Below the pieces are notes generated by a model, which worked only from the letters and a program-made list of their open reading frames with translations, made no database searches and was not told the origin of the DNA. A DNA stretch of 44,865 nucleotides from contig JAHFDP010000005.1 in NCBI GenBank assembly GCA_023248955.1, positions 48,827-93,691 on the forward strand, written 5' to 3'. This DNA comes from Deltaproteobacteria bacterium. Its GTDB lineage: Bacteria; Myxococcota; Myxococcia; Myxococcales; JAHFDP01. Shown here piece by piece: positions 31,300 through 41,255 of this stretch (its first letter is position 1; every line of letters begins with the position of its first letter). The position numbers and the translations under genes were made by a program.

Positions 31300-31586
31300 T
31301 GGGCGAGAATCTTATGCTTGTCGCGAGCCCCAGGGAGGGTTCCGCTCTTACCAGCACCGACGAGCCGAAAGAGCGGATTGTCTAGGGTGAAGGGGGGGAT
31401 TCGTTCACTGCGAATGCGGCTCGTTCGAGCGACCAGCCCGCGGGCCGGAATGAGCCGTCGGCCACCTTTTCGAACATTCTCGACCGCTCCACTGCGAATC
31501 ATTCGCCAAATCGTGGAAACCGAAACGCCCATCGCTTCACTCGCTTCAGCGACGCCGAGAAGTGGAATTTGCTTGGACTTCCGCAT
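31296..31586 (-). CDS. Helix-turn-helix antitoxin (excisionase/MerR-like)
   Basis: A 96-residue protein with a small winged-helix DNA-binding domain, PLLGVAEASEAMGVSVSTIW then RMIRSGAVENVRKGGRRLIP (residues about 8-48), as in AlpA/Xis-type regulators, followed by a basic, probably flexible C-terminus that would contact the toxin. It overlaps the PIN toxin gene and so is its presumed antitoxin. This is not the usual VapB, Phd or AbrB type of PIN partner. The upstream 90 bases are A+T-rich with near-direct repeats of TCAATT at about 31617-31635, a likely promoter/operator. Confidence 0.75.
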   Translation of the reverse strand: MRKSKQIPLLGVAEASEAMGVSVSTIWRMIRSGAVENVRKGGRRLIPARGLVARTSRIRSERIPPFTLDNPLFRLVGAGKSGTLPGARDKHKILAQ

Positions 31587-31676
31587 GTGCGAGATCTATC
31601 AAACGACTATCATTAGTTCAATTGTGTCAATTAGTTTGGAACGCCCAGTGGATCTTTAAGCCTGCCAATCCACTAT

Positions 31677-32102
31677 TCAGTGTCCGCCATTCGTCCCGCC
31701 GTCCGCTGATGCAATTCCAGGATCGCCCGGCGCACACGCCATGGGGACGCACCCGTGGAGCGTACTCCCCGGATTGTTCGGATCACGTTGGCAAATCGCG
31801 GAGGGACCGCAGTCTCCATTCACGCTGCATGGGCGCGTGCAAAACGGCGGCGCGGTTTTGTCTTGATCGACGGTGCAGAGAAACGCACCGCTAAAGCCAT
31901 TGCTCGCGCATTCGTCGCCGCCACTTGTGCAAAATTGCCCGACGTGAAGTGAATTCCCTTTGTCGCAACGGGAAACGCAGCCCGTGTCTGCTTCCAGTAT
32001 GCAACCGGCGTCGGCCGTCGAAGACGAATGCCCCGTATTGCATGCGGCAAAGCCACCCGCGACAATCGCGCCGATGACCACGCTCGAAAAACTTCTTCCC
32101 AT
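31677..32102 (-). CDS. Cys-rich secreted lipoprotein
   Basis: A 141-residue lipoprotein: MGRSFSSVVIGAIVAGGFAAC with lipid Cys21. The mature part is Cys-rich (CILEADTGCVSRCDKGN, FCTSGGDECASN, FCTRPCSVNGDCGPSAIC) and ends in a low-complexity DGGTNGGH. Similar Cys-rich lipoproteins with spaced CxxxxxC knots are common in myxobacteria. ATG at 32100-32102 has GAGGAG upstream; an upstream extension exists but would lose the signal. Its 5' end overlaps the 5' end of a gene on the other strand by 29 bases. Function unknown. Confidence 0.7.
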   Translation of the reverse strand: MGRSFSSVVIGAIVAGGFAACNTGHSSSTADAGCILEADTGCVSRCDKGNSLHVGQFCTSGGDECASNGFSGAFLCTVDQDKTAPPFCTRPCSVNGDCGPSAICQRDPNNPGSTLHGCVPMACAPGDPGIASADGGTNGGH

Positions 32103-32484
32103 GGCGCTTCTCCTCGCGGCCTGCCCTGGGCCAGCGCCGAGTCTGGATCCGAAGCTATCTGTAATCCAGAAGAACATTTTTTCGATCAATTGCACGCAGT
32201 CGTCGTGCCACTCCGCGGCAGGGCATGCGGGCAATTTGGATCTCGCCGACGGTCACGCCTTCGCGCAGCTGGTCGGGCATGTCGCGGACAATGCAGCCGC
32301 GCAGGCGGATGGGCTGTCGCGCGTGAAGGCTAGCGACACGAGCAAGAGTTTTCTCCTCTTAAAACTGCATGCGACGATCGATGCGAAGTATGGCGCGAAC
32401 ATGCCGTTCAATTCGACGCCGCTTTCGGATGGAGACCGCGGCGTGATTGAGCAGTGGATTACGAGCGGGGCGTTGAACGACTGA
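32074..32484 (+). CDS. Lipoprotein with a CX4CH (cytochrome-like) motif
   Basis: A 136-residue protein with signal MTTLEKLLPMALLLAAC (lipid Cys17) and the motif CTQSSCH at Cys40-His46. The pattern SINCTQSSCHSAAGHAGNLD ... LVGHVADNAA ... LLKLHATIDAKYGANMPFNS ... IEQWITSGAL matches a group of myxobacterial proteins, usually annotated as cytochrome-like, with two Cys and a His spaced CX4CH instead of CxxCH. Heme attachment is thus uncertain. ATG 32074 is preferred over ATG 32101 for a charged n-region; neither has a clear Shine-Dalgarno sequence. Neighbour on the 3' side is a convergent copper-monooxygenase-like lipoprotein, two bases away. Confidence 0.7.
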   Translation: MTTLEKLLPMALLLAACPGPAPSLDPKLSVIQKNIFSINCTQSSCHSAAGHAGNLDLADGHAFAQLVGHVADNAAAQADGLSRVKASDTSKSFLLLKLHATIDAKYGANMPFNSTPLSDGDRGVIEQWITSGALND

Positions 32485-32486
32485 CG

Positions 32487-33407
32487 TTACTCCAACACCA
32501 CCGTCGAGCCGGCGTTGCAATCCACGAATCCCTTCGACGGGTAGTAGAGCAAAAGTCCCTGGCACATCTCCTCCGGAAACTGGATGGCGTGATCGGTCGT
32601 GTTGCTCCATCCGCACGTGTAGCGCAGCGTATCGCCCGCCTTGAGCGGCAGCGGCGCGTCGATCGGATAACTCTTGCGCGGCGGGTCGTTGCGCATTAGG
32701 AGTCCATTGGTCTCTCGGTAGAGCTGATCGCTGCTGCCCGCTCCGGCGCGTGTGAGATCGAGCTGAAAAAGATTCCCGTATTGGTGCGTGTGACCGCGGA
32801 CATCGAGGACGTTGATGTTGGCGTCGAGCGTGCAATTTGCTGCGGTCTGGTAAGAGGGGCCGACCGGAATCCGGATGTTGACGTCGCCCACGAGCCAGTA
32901 ATTCGCTTGAATGTATTTCTGGCCCGGGTCGCCGGCGATCACGTTGAGCACGTCCCGCACACGAATCGGATCTTTTCCGGCCACGTAGTGGGACTGCATC
33001 ATCAGCGTCTTGCCGGCCGAAATCGTCAGGGCCACGCCATCCGGCAGCTTGTGTGCGATTCCCGCGTTGACACCGTCGACGAATCGCCAGTTCACCATGT
33101 CGAGCGCGCCCTCTGAACCGTCGCACCGGTAGGCGCCCGGCTTGAAGCTCTTCGTCAACGTGAACAGCGCCACGTGGTGCCCGCCGGGCGCCTGATAACC
33201 CTCGAGCGCAACGACCGTGGTCTCGTGCGCCAGCGGTTCGAATGGTGTGCACCACTGCTGCTCTTGACCAGCGGGGATATCGATCTCGGGCCCCACCAGT
33301 TGAAAGCCGCGCGCCGGTGGTGCAACGGTCGCCTGGTAGATTGGCTGCGCTGGTGTTGGTTTTCCACAGGCGACGACGGCGAGACCGAGCAGTGCGAGTG
33401 AGCGCAT
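32487..33407 (-). CDS. Lipoprotein with a copper type II monooxygenase-like (PHM-like) domain
   Basis: A 306-residue lipoprotein (MRSLALLGLAVVAC, lipid Cys14). In order it shows GGHHVAL (His77, His78), QSHYV (His140), RGHTHQYG (His206, His208) and EEMC (Met281): the six copper ligands of peptidylglycine alpha-hydroxylating and dopamine beta-monooxygenases (HH, H; HxH, M). Several Cys residues (53, 95, 192, 265, 282, 297) could pair. Bacterial homologues in myxobacteria have no proven substrate. ATG has GGAG five bases upstream. It converges on the CX4CH lipoprotein, which hints at an electron-transfer partner, by inference only. Confidence 0.8.
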   Translation of the reverse strand: MRSLALLGLAVVACGKPTPAQPIYQATVAPPARGFQLVGPEIDIPAGQEQQWCTPFEPLAHETTVVALEGYQAPGGHHVALFTLTKSFKPGAYRCDGSEGALDMVNWRFVDGVNAGIAHKLPDGVALTISAGKTLMMQSHYVAGKDPIRVRDVLNVIAGDPGQKYIQANYWLVGDVNIRIPVGPSYQTAANCTLDANINVLDVRGHTHQYGNLFQLDLTRAGAGSSDQLYRETNGLLMRNDPPRKSYPIDAPLPLKAGDTLRYTCGWSNTTDHAIQFPEEMCQGLLLYYPSKGFVDCNAGSTVVLE

Positions 33408-33514
33408 GGGTTCTCCGGGCCGTGCAGTCTATAGAGTCACCGCCGGATTCGGTAGAGTTGGCGCCTTCGTCCGCCCAACCACGCCGTATTACAAAGAATT
33501 ACAAACGACCTACA

Positions 33515-34828
33515 ATGAATAACATCGCCCTCTCCGCCACCGCACAACCGCGCCGCGAATTCGCCGGCCTCTCGCCCTACCAATGGCTGGTCTTCTTTGC
33601 CGCTTGGCTCGGCTGGGGCTTTGACGTCTTCGACGGATTGCTTTTCAATTACGTCTCTCCAATCTGCGTTCCGGATCTTTTGCACCTCACGCCGGGAACG
33701 GCTGTGGCGCGCGGCGCAACGACGTTCTGGACCGGCGCACTCACCAGCGCGCTGCTCCTGGGCTGGGCGCTGGGCGGCGTGCTTTTCGGACGTCTCGCCG
33801 ATCGTATCGGCCGCACGCGCACGCTGCTCATCACCATGCTTACGTACGCGCTCGCCACGCTGGCCTGCGCCTTCGCGCCAAATCTCGCCGTGCTCGCGGC
33901 GTTTCGTTTCATCGCCAGCCTCGGCATCGGCGGCGAGTGGGCAGCCGGCGCGGCGCTCGTCGCGGAAACGGTTCCCGAAAAAAAGCGCGTTCAATTCGGC
34001 GCGCTACTCTACACTTCCGCGCCGGCCGGACTTTTTCTCGCCACCTACGTCAACGATCTCTTCACGCGGCAACTCTCGGTCGTGGCGTCCAATCCAAGTT
34101 TGTCGTGGCGACTCGTCTTCGCCACCGGCCTCATTCCGGCGATCGTCGCCGTGGCCATCCGCTGGAAAGTCAAAGAGCCCGAGCGTTGGGCCGACGCAAG
34201 AACCGAACACGCGAAGCTCGCCGACCTCTTCACGCCCGCCATGCGCGGCCGCACGCTCGGCGGCTTGGCCATGGCTGCGACCGCGCTCGTAACTTGGTGG
34301 AGCTGCAACGCCTTCATTCCGATGATCGCGCGCCTGCTGGCGGAAGACGCGCACCAGCCGCCCGCGAAGTTCGTCACCATCGCCACCAGCGCGTTCAATT
34401 TGGGCGGACTTTTGGGAACGCTGCTCACCGTTCCGATCGCGCTGTGGCTCGGCCGCCGCGCCATGTTCGCGCTCTATTTTCTCTCCAGCTCGGCAGCGAT
34501 TTGGCTGGCCTTCGGATTCGCCTTTCCGCCGGAGACGCGGCTTTACTTGATCGGCCTCATCGGGCTGACCGTCTTCGGCGTGTTCGGAAGTTTTACGTTT
34601 TATCTGCCGGAACTTTTTCCGACGCACCTGCGGGGGACCGGCAGCGGCTTTTGTTACAATACCGGACGAATCATCACGGCAGCTGGGCCCATTGCGGTCG
34701 GCGTGATTGCGCAGAGTGGACAGAATCCGATCGACATCGTGCGTTGGGTGGCGCTGGCACCACTGATGGGGATCGTGTTCCTGCTGCTCGGACTCGGTGC
34801 TGAGACGCGCGGGGAAACGTTGGCGTAA
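33515..34828 (+). CDS. MFS transporter, aromatic acid:H+ symporter-like
   Basis: A 437-residue carrier with 12 predicted helices. The 2-3 loop motif GVLFGRLADRIGRTRTLLIT and the repeat in the second half (TVPIALWLGRRAMFALYFL) are typical of the major facilitator superfamily; GFDVFDGLLFNYVSPICVPD in helix 1 is like sugar-acid/aromatic acid symporters. It probably imports an organic acid with protons. The ATG at 33515 is chosen although no Shine-Dalgarno sequence is visible, because the longer open frame upstream (from 33242) reads through the copper-protein gene on the other strand. No catabolic genes adjoin it. Confidence 0.85.
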   Translation: MNNIALSATAQPRREFAGLSPYQWLVFFAAWLGWGFDVFDGLLFNYVSPICVPDLLHLTPGTAVARGATTFWTGALTSALLLGWALGGVLFGRLADRIGRTRTLLITMLTYALATLACAFAPNLAVLAAFRFIASLGIGGEWAAGAALVAETVPEKKRVQFGALLYTSAPAGLFLATYVNDLFTRQLSVVASNPSLSWRLVFATGLIPAIVAVAIRWKVKEPERWADARTEHAKLADLFTPAMRGRTLGGLAMAATALVTWWSCNAFIPMIARLLAEDAHQPPAKFVTIATSAFNLGGLLGTLLTVPIALWLGRRAMFALYFLSSSAAIWLAFGFAFPPETRLYLIGLIGLTVFGVFGSFTFYLPELFPTHLRGTGSGFCYNTGRIITAAGPIAVGVIAQSGQNPIDIVRWVALAPLMGIVFLLLGLGAETRGETLA

Positions 34829-34839
34829 ACCCTATCGAG

Positions 34840-35097
34840 TCATCGATAGACTTCTTTGCGATGCCGAACGCGAACCACCAAAACGACGAGCGCAGCGTCC
34901 GTGATTTCGTAGATGACGCGGTAGTCGCTTATGCGAATGCGATAAGCATCCTCGCCCACAAGCTTCTTAACGCCGGGTGGTCGCGGATCAGCGGATAGTG
35001 CATCAATGGCGGATTCCACGCGCAAACGAATGGCGCGAGGGAGCGTGGTCAAATCCTTCGCAACGCGCGGCGCGATCTCGATGCGGTAGCGCTTCAC
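34840..35097 (-). CDS. RelE/ParE-type toxin
   Basis: An 85-residue toxin, KRYRIEIAPRVAKDLTTLPR ... IDALSADPRPPGVKKL ... RIRISDYRVIYEITDAALVV ... RVRHRKEVYR, the standard RelE/ParE fold with the DYRVIYEI strand and C-terminal HRKxVY. RelE types cut ribosome-bound mRNA, ParE types poison gyrase; which applies is not clear, although the YRVIYEI and HRKEVYR ends favour RelE. The start GTG 35095-35097 overlaps the antitoxin stop (GTGA). Confidence 0.9.
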   Translation of the reverse strand: MKRYRIEIAPRVAKDLTTLPRAIRLRVESAIDALSADPRPPGVKKLVGEDAYRIRISDYRVIYEITDAALVVLVVRVRHRKEVYR

Positions 35098-35426
35098 TTG
35101 GTCCGTGAAGTCCGTTTGGCTGGCGCCCTTCGGGTTCCCTTAGGCCCGGCAACGGTCGAGCCTTCGCGCTTGAATCGCGCCCAAGGAATCGGACGCTCGC
35201 CCGTCCTGGCCATCTCGGCTTTAGCTTGGCGGTAAGCAGCAACATCGCGCCGGTCTTCTTCTTGTTCGGATAACCCCTCGAGGAGAGCAAGTTCCTCAAA
35301 GGGAACCACGGCGACAAGTGGTTTCCCGTTCCGCTCAATCACCAGGCGTTGCTTACCAAAGGCGACCTTGCTCAGCTCTTCGGCGAAATGGTTTCGAACT
35401 TTGGTGGCTTCCATCTTTGTGGTCAT
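35094..35426 (-). CDS. Phd/YefM-type antitoxin
   Basis: A 110-residue antitoxin: MTTKMEATKVRNHFAEELSK, VAFGKQRLVIERNGKPLVAV and VVPFEELALLEGLSEQEEDR give the Phd/YefM DNA-binding domain, followed by a disordered basic tail (RRAPAKRTSRTK) longer than usual. It neutralises the RelE/ParE toxin encoded just downstream. ATG 35424-35426 is chosen because a 13-base palindrome at 35430-35442 ends just before it; upstream in-frame ATGs at 35444 and 35453 would place that palindrome inside the gene, and ATG 35414 is also possible. Confidence 0.85.
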   Translation of the reverse strand: MTTKMEATKVRNHFAEELSKVAFGKQRLVIERNGKPLVAVVPFEELALLEGLSEQEEDRRDVAAYRQAKAEMARTGERPIPWARFKREGSTVAGPKGTRRAPAKRTSRTK

Positions 35427-35429
35427 TTC

Positions 35430-35442
35430 GTACAAAGTGTAC
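35430..35442. promoter_or_regulatory. Palindrome upstream of the antitoxin gene, likely autoregulatory operator
   Basis: GTACAAAGTGTAC has GTAC arms around AAAGT. It lies three bases before the antitoxin ATG and resembles the TGTACA-type sites of Phd/YefM proteins, which repress their own operon together with the toxin. One copy is visible; a second half-site with CTGCAC follows. Confidence 0.5.
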
Positions 35443-35468
35443 ATACTGCACAATGTGAACGCAAGGCA

Positions 35469-36110
35469 CTAAAAACCGCCGATCAACGCCGCGACTTCGC
35501 CTGTGGAGTGGCATACGTATGCCGGTTTCGCCGCTCGCAGCGCCGCTTCATCACCAAGCCCCCAAGTAACGGCGCAACAAGGCACGCCTGCCGCTGCCGC
35601 GGTCGCCACATCAACGGTGCTGTCTCCCACCATCAACGCTTCTTCTGGTCGCACACCCAAACGCGCGCACAATGCGAGCAGCCCATCTGGCCGCGGTTTC
35701 TTCGGTGCTTCATCGCCACCGATCACTTGCGCAAACGCACGCGCCAATCCGAGCCCTTCCAGAATACTTCGCGAAAGCACGCCCGGTTTGTTCGTGAGCA
35801 CCGCGCGTTTCACCGGTGCAATCGCGATCAGTGCTGCGATTCCGGGATACGCCCGCGTCCGATCGAGCAGGTGCACGCTGTAGTGCGCGCGGTATCGAAC
35901 CACCGCCTCCGACACCAGCGCCTGCTGCGATTCTCCGAGCGATCGCTCGAGCAGCCGCTCCACGCCCTCACCGATGAATCCGCGAATCTCCTCCCGCGTG
36001 CGCGGCGCCAGCCCCAACGCGGCCAGCGTCACATTCACCGAAGTCGCCATGTCGTCGAGTGAATCGATCAACGTTCCATCGAGATCGTAAATGACCGCTG
36101 CGAGCCGCAT
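35469..36110 (-). CDS. gph: Phosphoglycolate phosphatase-like HAD hydrolase
   Basis: A 213-residue HAD phosphatase. Motif I DLDGTLIDS (Asp9, Asp11), motif II (VLTNKPG), Lys in GGDEAPKKPRPDGL and motif IV GDSTVDVATAAAAGVP are complete. Cap-domain residues EIRGFIGEGVERLLERSLGE match Gph, which removes phosphate from 2-phosphoglycolate. ATG 36108-36110 gives the normal N-terminus. It ends 15 bases before the antitoxin region. Other small-molecule phosphatases share these motifs, so the substrate is provisional. Confidence 0.85.
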   Translation of the reverse strand: MRLAAVIYDLDGTLIDSLDDMATSVNVTLAALGLAPRTREEIRGFIGEGVERLLERSLGESQQALVSEAVVRYRAHYSVHLLDRTRAYPGIAALIAIAPVKRAVLTNKPGVLSRSILEGLGLARAFAQVIGGDEAPKKPRPDGLLALCARLGVRPEEALMVGDSTVDVATAAAAGVPCCAVTWGLGDEAALRAAKPAYVCHSTGEVAALIGGF

Positions 36111-36159
36111 CGAAAGCAAGCTTACTCCGTGACGCCACGGCGCCGATCTGCAACAATCC

Positions 36160-38510
36160 TTGGCCGTGCTCATCTCGGCTCGCCCCACTGGCCTCTCGAG
36201 CGCCGAGGCCGCGGCGAGGTTGGCCGCGTCCGGCCCCAACGAGCTCACGCCGACCACCAAGGAAGAATCGCTCTGGCACGCCGTGCTCGAGGCGCTGGCC
36301 GATCCGATGGTGCTGTTCTTGCTGGTCGCCGGTGTCATCTACGTCATCACCGGCGATCGCTTCGAAGCCACGTTTCTTTTCGGCGCCATCGTGCCGGTGC
36401 TGGCGCTGAACCTCTCGCTCGAGCAGCGCTCGTTGCGCACGTTGCGAGGACTGCGCGCGGTGCTGTCGCTCGAGGCAAACGTGGTGCGCGACGGTGTTGT
36501 CGTTCGGATCGCTTCGCGGAATCTCGTCCCGGGCGATGTCTTGGTGCTCGCCGAAGGCGATGAGATCGCGGCCGATGCGATCGTGCTTTCCGGTCACGAT
36601 TTGCAAGTCAACCAGGCCGTTTTCACGGGTGAACCCGAGCCGGTGGAGAAACCCGCGCGCGCGCTCCTCTTCGCCGGAACAACGCTGCTTACCGGATCGG
36701 GATTTGCCGAGGTCACAACGACAGGGCGCCATACTCGGTATGGCGAATTGGTCGCGCTGGCCGAAGCCGCCAAGCGTCCGCCGACGCCGGTGGAGCAGGC
36801 CGTGCGACGATTCGTGTTCTGGATCGCCATCGTAGCGATTATTACAAGCGTGATCATTTGTATGTTGGAAGTAATACGCGGCCACGGCTGGGAGCGCGGA
36901 ATCGTGGCGGCCATGACGCTGCTGGTGGCCAGCCTTCCCGAGGAATTTCCCGCCGCATACACGCTCTTTCTCGCCTTCGGAAACGTGCGCATGGCGAGGA
37001 GCCACGCGGTGGCGCGCGACAACCGTGTGCTCGAAGCACTCGGCGCAGTGACGGCAATCGCCACCGACAAAACGGGCACGTTGACGGAAGGCCGCCTCAC
37101 TCTTTCGGAGTTGTGGCATCCGACGAGCAGCGACGATTCGCTCGTCCGCGCGGCGTTGGCGGCATGTGATGCGCAACCGATCGATCCGCTCGAACGCGCG
37201 ATCTTCGAGCTGGCCAACGCGCGTTTACCCGACGCGGTTGCGTGGCGGCTCACTTGCAACACCGGCGCCGAATATCCCTTTTCGGCGACGTTGCGGCGCC
37301 ATTCGCACGAGCTGCCTCTGGAGCGCGCTCTCTTCGTCAAGGGAGCACCGGACGCGATCTTGACGTTGTGCAAACAGGGTCCGATCGCCGAAGCCGCAGC
37401 TGCCGTGGAGACGCTGGCGGGACGCGCGTTCCGCGTGTTGGCAGTGGCGCGGCGTAGCAACTTCGTGGCCACCGGAACGCGCGAAATCGACGAGGCCGAT
37501 CTGGAGCTGCTGGGCCTGCTCGCGTTTCGCGATCCCGTGCGTGCGGGAATCGCCGAGAGCGTCGCCGCCTGCCGAAAAGCAGGCATCGACGTCTGGATGA
37601 TGACGGGCGATCATCCAACAACCGCCGCGGCCATCGCGCGTGAAGTCGGCATCGCCGCAGACCGCGTGCTGGCGCGACTCGAGCCGGCGCAGAAGCTCGC
37701 GCACGTCGAACGTCTCCTCGCTGCCGGCGAAGTGGTGGCGGTCACCGGCGACGGCGTCAACGATGTGCCTGCACTTCGCCGCGCATCTGTAGGCATCGCC
37801 ATGGGCATGCGTGGATCGCCCGCTGCGCGCGAAGCCGGAAGCCTCGTTTTGCTCGACGACTCTTTCCGCACGCTGGCCGATTCACTCTGGCTCGGACGCG
37901 GATTCGAGCTCGGGCTGCGGCAGTGTTTCGGCTACCTCACCATGGCGCATGCGGCGATCATTTTGTCCGCGCTGCTCCTGCCGCTGCTCGGCGCACCGCT
38001 CGTTTACTTGCCGATTCACATCGTCTGGTTCGAGCTGATCGTGCATCCCACGATGAGCTTCGCTTTCCAGGATCCACTCCCCGCAAGCGAGCTCCAGCGA
38101 CATCCGCCGCGGCGCGGAGCGCTGCTCACAATTCCCGAAATGTCGGCGTCGATCGGGGTAGGCACGCTGCTCGGAATTCTCATCTTGGCGCTCTACTTTT
38201 TTGGCCGCCGTTCCGGCGAAGCGCACGGACGCGCGCTGGCGATGGCAGCGCTCTTCCTCGGAAACTTTGCGATGGTGCTGGCGTTGCGCCTCGACGGAAT
38301 TCGCCGCGCTTCGCGTTGGACGCTGGTAGCGTTGATGCTTCCGGTGGCGTCGCTTCTCCTCGCCTTTGCGCTCCCGGCCGCGCGGAGCGTGGTGCAGATC
38401 ACACCGCTCGCCTGGAACGAGTGGATACTCGCCGCGAGCGCGGCGTTAGCGACGGGCGTGTTGGCGCGGTTTCTGGTGCATCAACGCTACTTGGCACCGC
38501 AAAAAACGAC

Positions 38511-38514
<4 letters not shown>
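36160..38514 (+). CDS. Cation-transporting P-type ATPase
   Basis: A 784-residue type II-like P-type ATPase. Starting at TTG 36160 it has the N-terminal GLSSAEAAARLAASGPNELT, actuator-domain FTGEPEPVEK, the LPEEFP helix 4 motif, the phosphorylation site DKTGT (Asp303), KGAPD in the nucleotide-binding domain, MMTGDHPTTA, and the hinge VTGDGVNDVPALRR. It is some 100 residues shorter than most Ca/H ATPases. The transported ion cannot be told; LPEEFP-type proteins occur in many bacteria. GTG at 36166 is an alternative start. The stop overlaps aidB by four bases (ATGA). Confidence 0.88.
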
Positions 38515-40139
<1,625 letters not shown>

Positions 40140-40178
40140 TATAGTTTCCCCTTAACGTTCCTTGAACCGGAGGGCTCT

Positions 40179-40742
40179 ATGCGAACATTCAGCGCGTTGT
40201 CGTCACTCTGGTTGACCGCGATGGTCGTGGGTTGCGGCAGCAGCCCTCCGTCGGAAACACCGCTCCCGAAGGCCTCCTTCTCCGCAGCGGAAGTGACCAA
40301 AACGCAGATGGTGGCCGTGGTCGAGGCGTACCGCCGTTTTCACGCCGACACCAAGGCCTGGCCGGACGCCAGCTCAACTTGGAGCATCAACACCGAGGGA
40401 AGCTTCGCGCCGGAATCACTCAACGAGGCGCACACCGCGCTGTTCGTTCCACCGAGTGGCATGGCCGCTTGCGACGAAGGCGTGATCGCTGGCTGCTGGC
40501 GCGGCCCGTACCTCAGCAGCGAACCGATGAAGGCATTCGTGGACGGTTGGGGCGATCCGCTGCAAGTCTTTTTGGTCGCCAACGCCGATTTTTCAGCGGC
40601 GAATACGCCAGGTGGCGCCATCGTCGTCTACAGCCTAGGGCCCAACGGCATCGACGACAGTCGAGCCGATCTTACGGAGCTCGCCAACGGCCACGGCCAC
40701 GGTGACGACATCGTCATGGTCGTTGCCAACGACGTGAAGTAG
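40179..40742 (+). CDS. Lipoprotein with a type II secretion pseudopilin (GspG)-like C-terminal domain
   Basis: A 187-residue lipoprotein: MRTFSALSSLWLTAMVVGC, lipid Cys19. Instead of the pilin helix, a soluble domain follows: helix AAEVTKTQMVAVVEAYRRFH, then GPYLSSEPMKAFVDGWGDPL, FLVANADFS, GGAIVVYSLGPNGIDDS and GDDIVMVV, the WGDPxxY/F ... YSLGxxGxxxx ... GDDI pattern of GspG, where acidic residues bind calcium. It is a pseudopilin-like globular domain carried on a lipid anchor. ATG has GGAGG nearby. It ends one base before the convergent HIT gene. Confidence 0.7.
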   Translation: MRTFSALSSLWLTAMVVGCGSSPPSETPLPKASFSAAEVTKTQMVAVVEAYRRFHADTKAWPDASSTWSINTEGSFAPESLNEAHTALFVPPSGMAACDEGVIAGCWRGPYLSSEPMKAFVDGWGDPLQVFLVANADFSAANTPGGAIVVYSLGPNGIDDSRADLTELANGHGHGDDIVMVVANDVK

Positions 40743-41093
40743 CTACCCCGGCGGCCACGAAAAGGGGCGGCCACCCAGCACGTGCAAGTGGATGTGAAAC
40801 ACCGTCTGGCCCGCGCCCCGGTTGACGTTGAACGTCGCGCGCCATCCGGCGTCCGCATGGCCACGGCCTCTCGCAATTTCGGCGCCCACACGCAGGAGAT
40901 GTCCCGCCAGCGCTTCGTCGGCCGCGGCAAGATCATTTAACGTGGCGATGTGCGTGCGTGGCATCACCAGCACGTGCGTCGGCGCCTGCGGGTTAATGTC
41001 CTCGATGGCGATGCATCGGTCGTCCTCGTGTACGCGCTTCACCGGAATCGTGCGGGCGACCATTTTGCAGAAGAGGCAGGAGTGGTCAGTCAT
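40743..41093 (-). CDS. HIT family protein (histidine triad nucleotide hydrolase)
   Basis: A 116-residue HINT-like protein with the triad HIHLHVLGGRP and the N-terminal zinc-type pair CLFCK. These enzymes cleave AMP-lysine or AMP-NH2-type substrates. Its C-terminus ends just after the triad (FSWPPG). ATG 41091-41093. Convergent with the pseudopilin-like gene (no gap) and divergent from the arginine catabolic operon. Confidence 0.92.
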   Translation of the reverse strand: MTDHSCLFCKMVARTIPVKRVHEDDRCIAIEDINPQAPTHVLVMPRTHIATLNDLAAADEALAGHLLRVGAEIARGRGHADAGWRATFNVNRGAGQTVFHIHLHVLGGRPFSWPPG

Positions 41094-41151
41094 GAGTGAA
41101 GCCTCACTGTGTGTAGGATCGCTTGATGACGGAGAGGCCGTCCGGCACTAC

Positions 41152-41181
41152 AACCATCCGCGCTAAAACCATCCGCGCTAA
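41152..41181. repeat. Tandem duplication of a 15-bp sequence
   Basis: AACCATCCGCGCTAA occurs twice without interruption (41152-41166 and 41167-41181) in the 162-base gap between the HIT gene and the M20 gene. It is followed by an A+T-rich stretch (41231-41253, with TATTTTAAAT) likely to hold the promoter of the arginine operon. Confidence 0.8.
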
Positions 41182-41255
41182 GGTAGTCGTGATTGCGTGG
41201 CTCTGGTAGCCTTGCCGGCCGTCGTAGGCCATATTTTAAATACATTAAACTGAAA

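Noticed and set aside
33242-33514. Upstream extension of the MFS carrier
   Set aside because: It overlaps the PHM-like lipoprotein on the other strand and lacks transporter features; the ATG at 33515 fits the family.
37923-38510. N-terminal extension of the AidB gene
   Set aside because: It runs through the ATPase in another frame; the ATGA overlap gives the expected AidB length.
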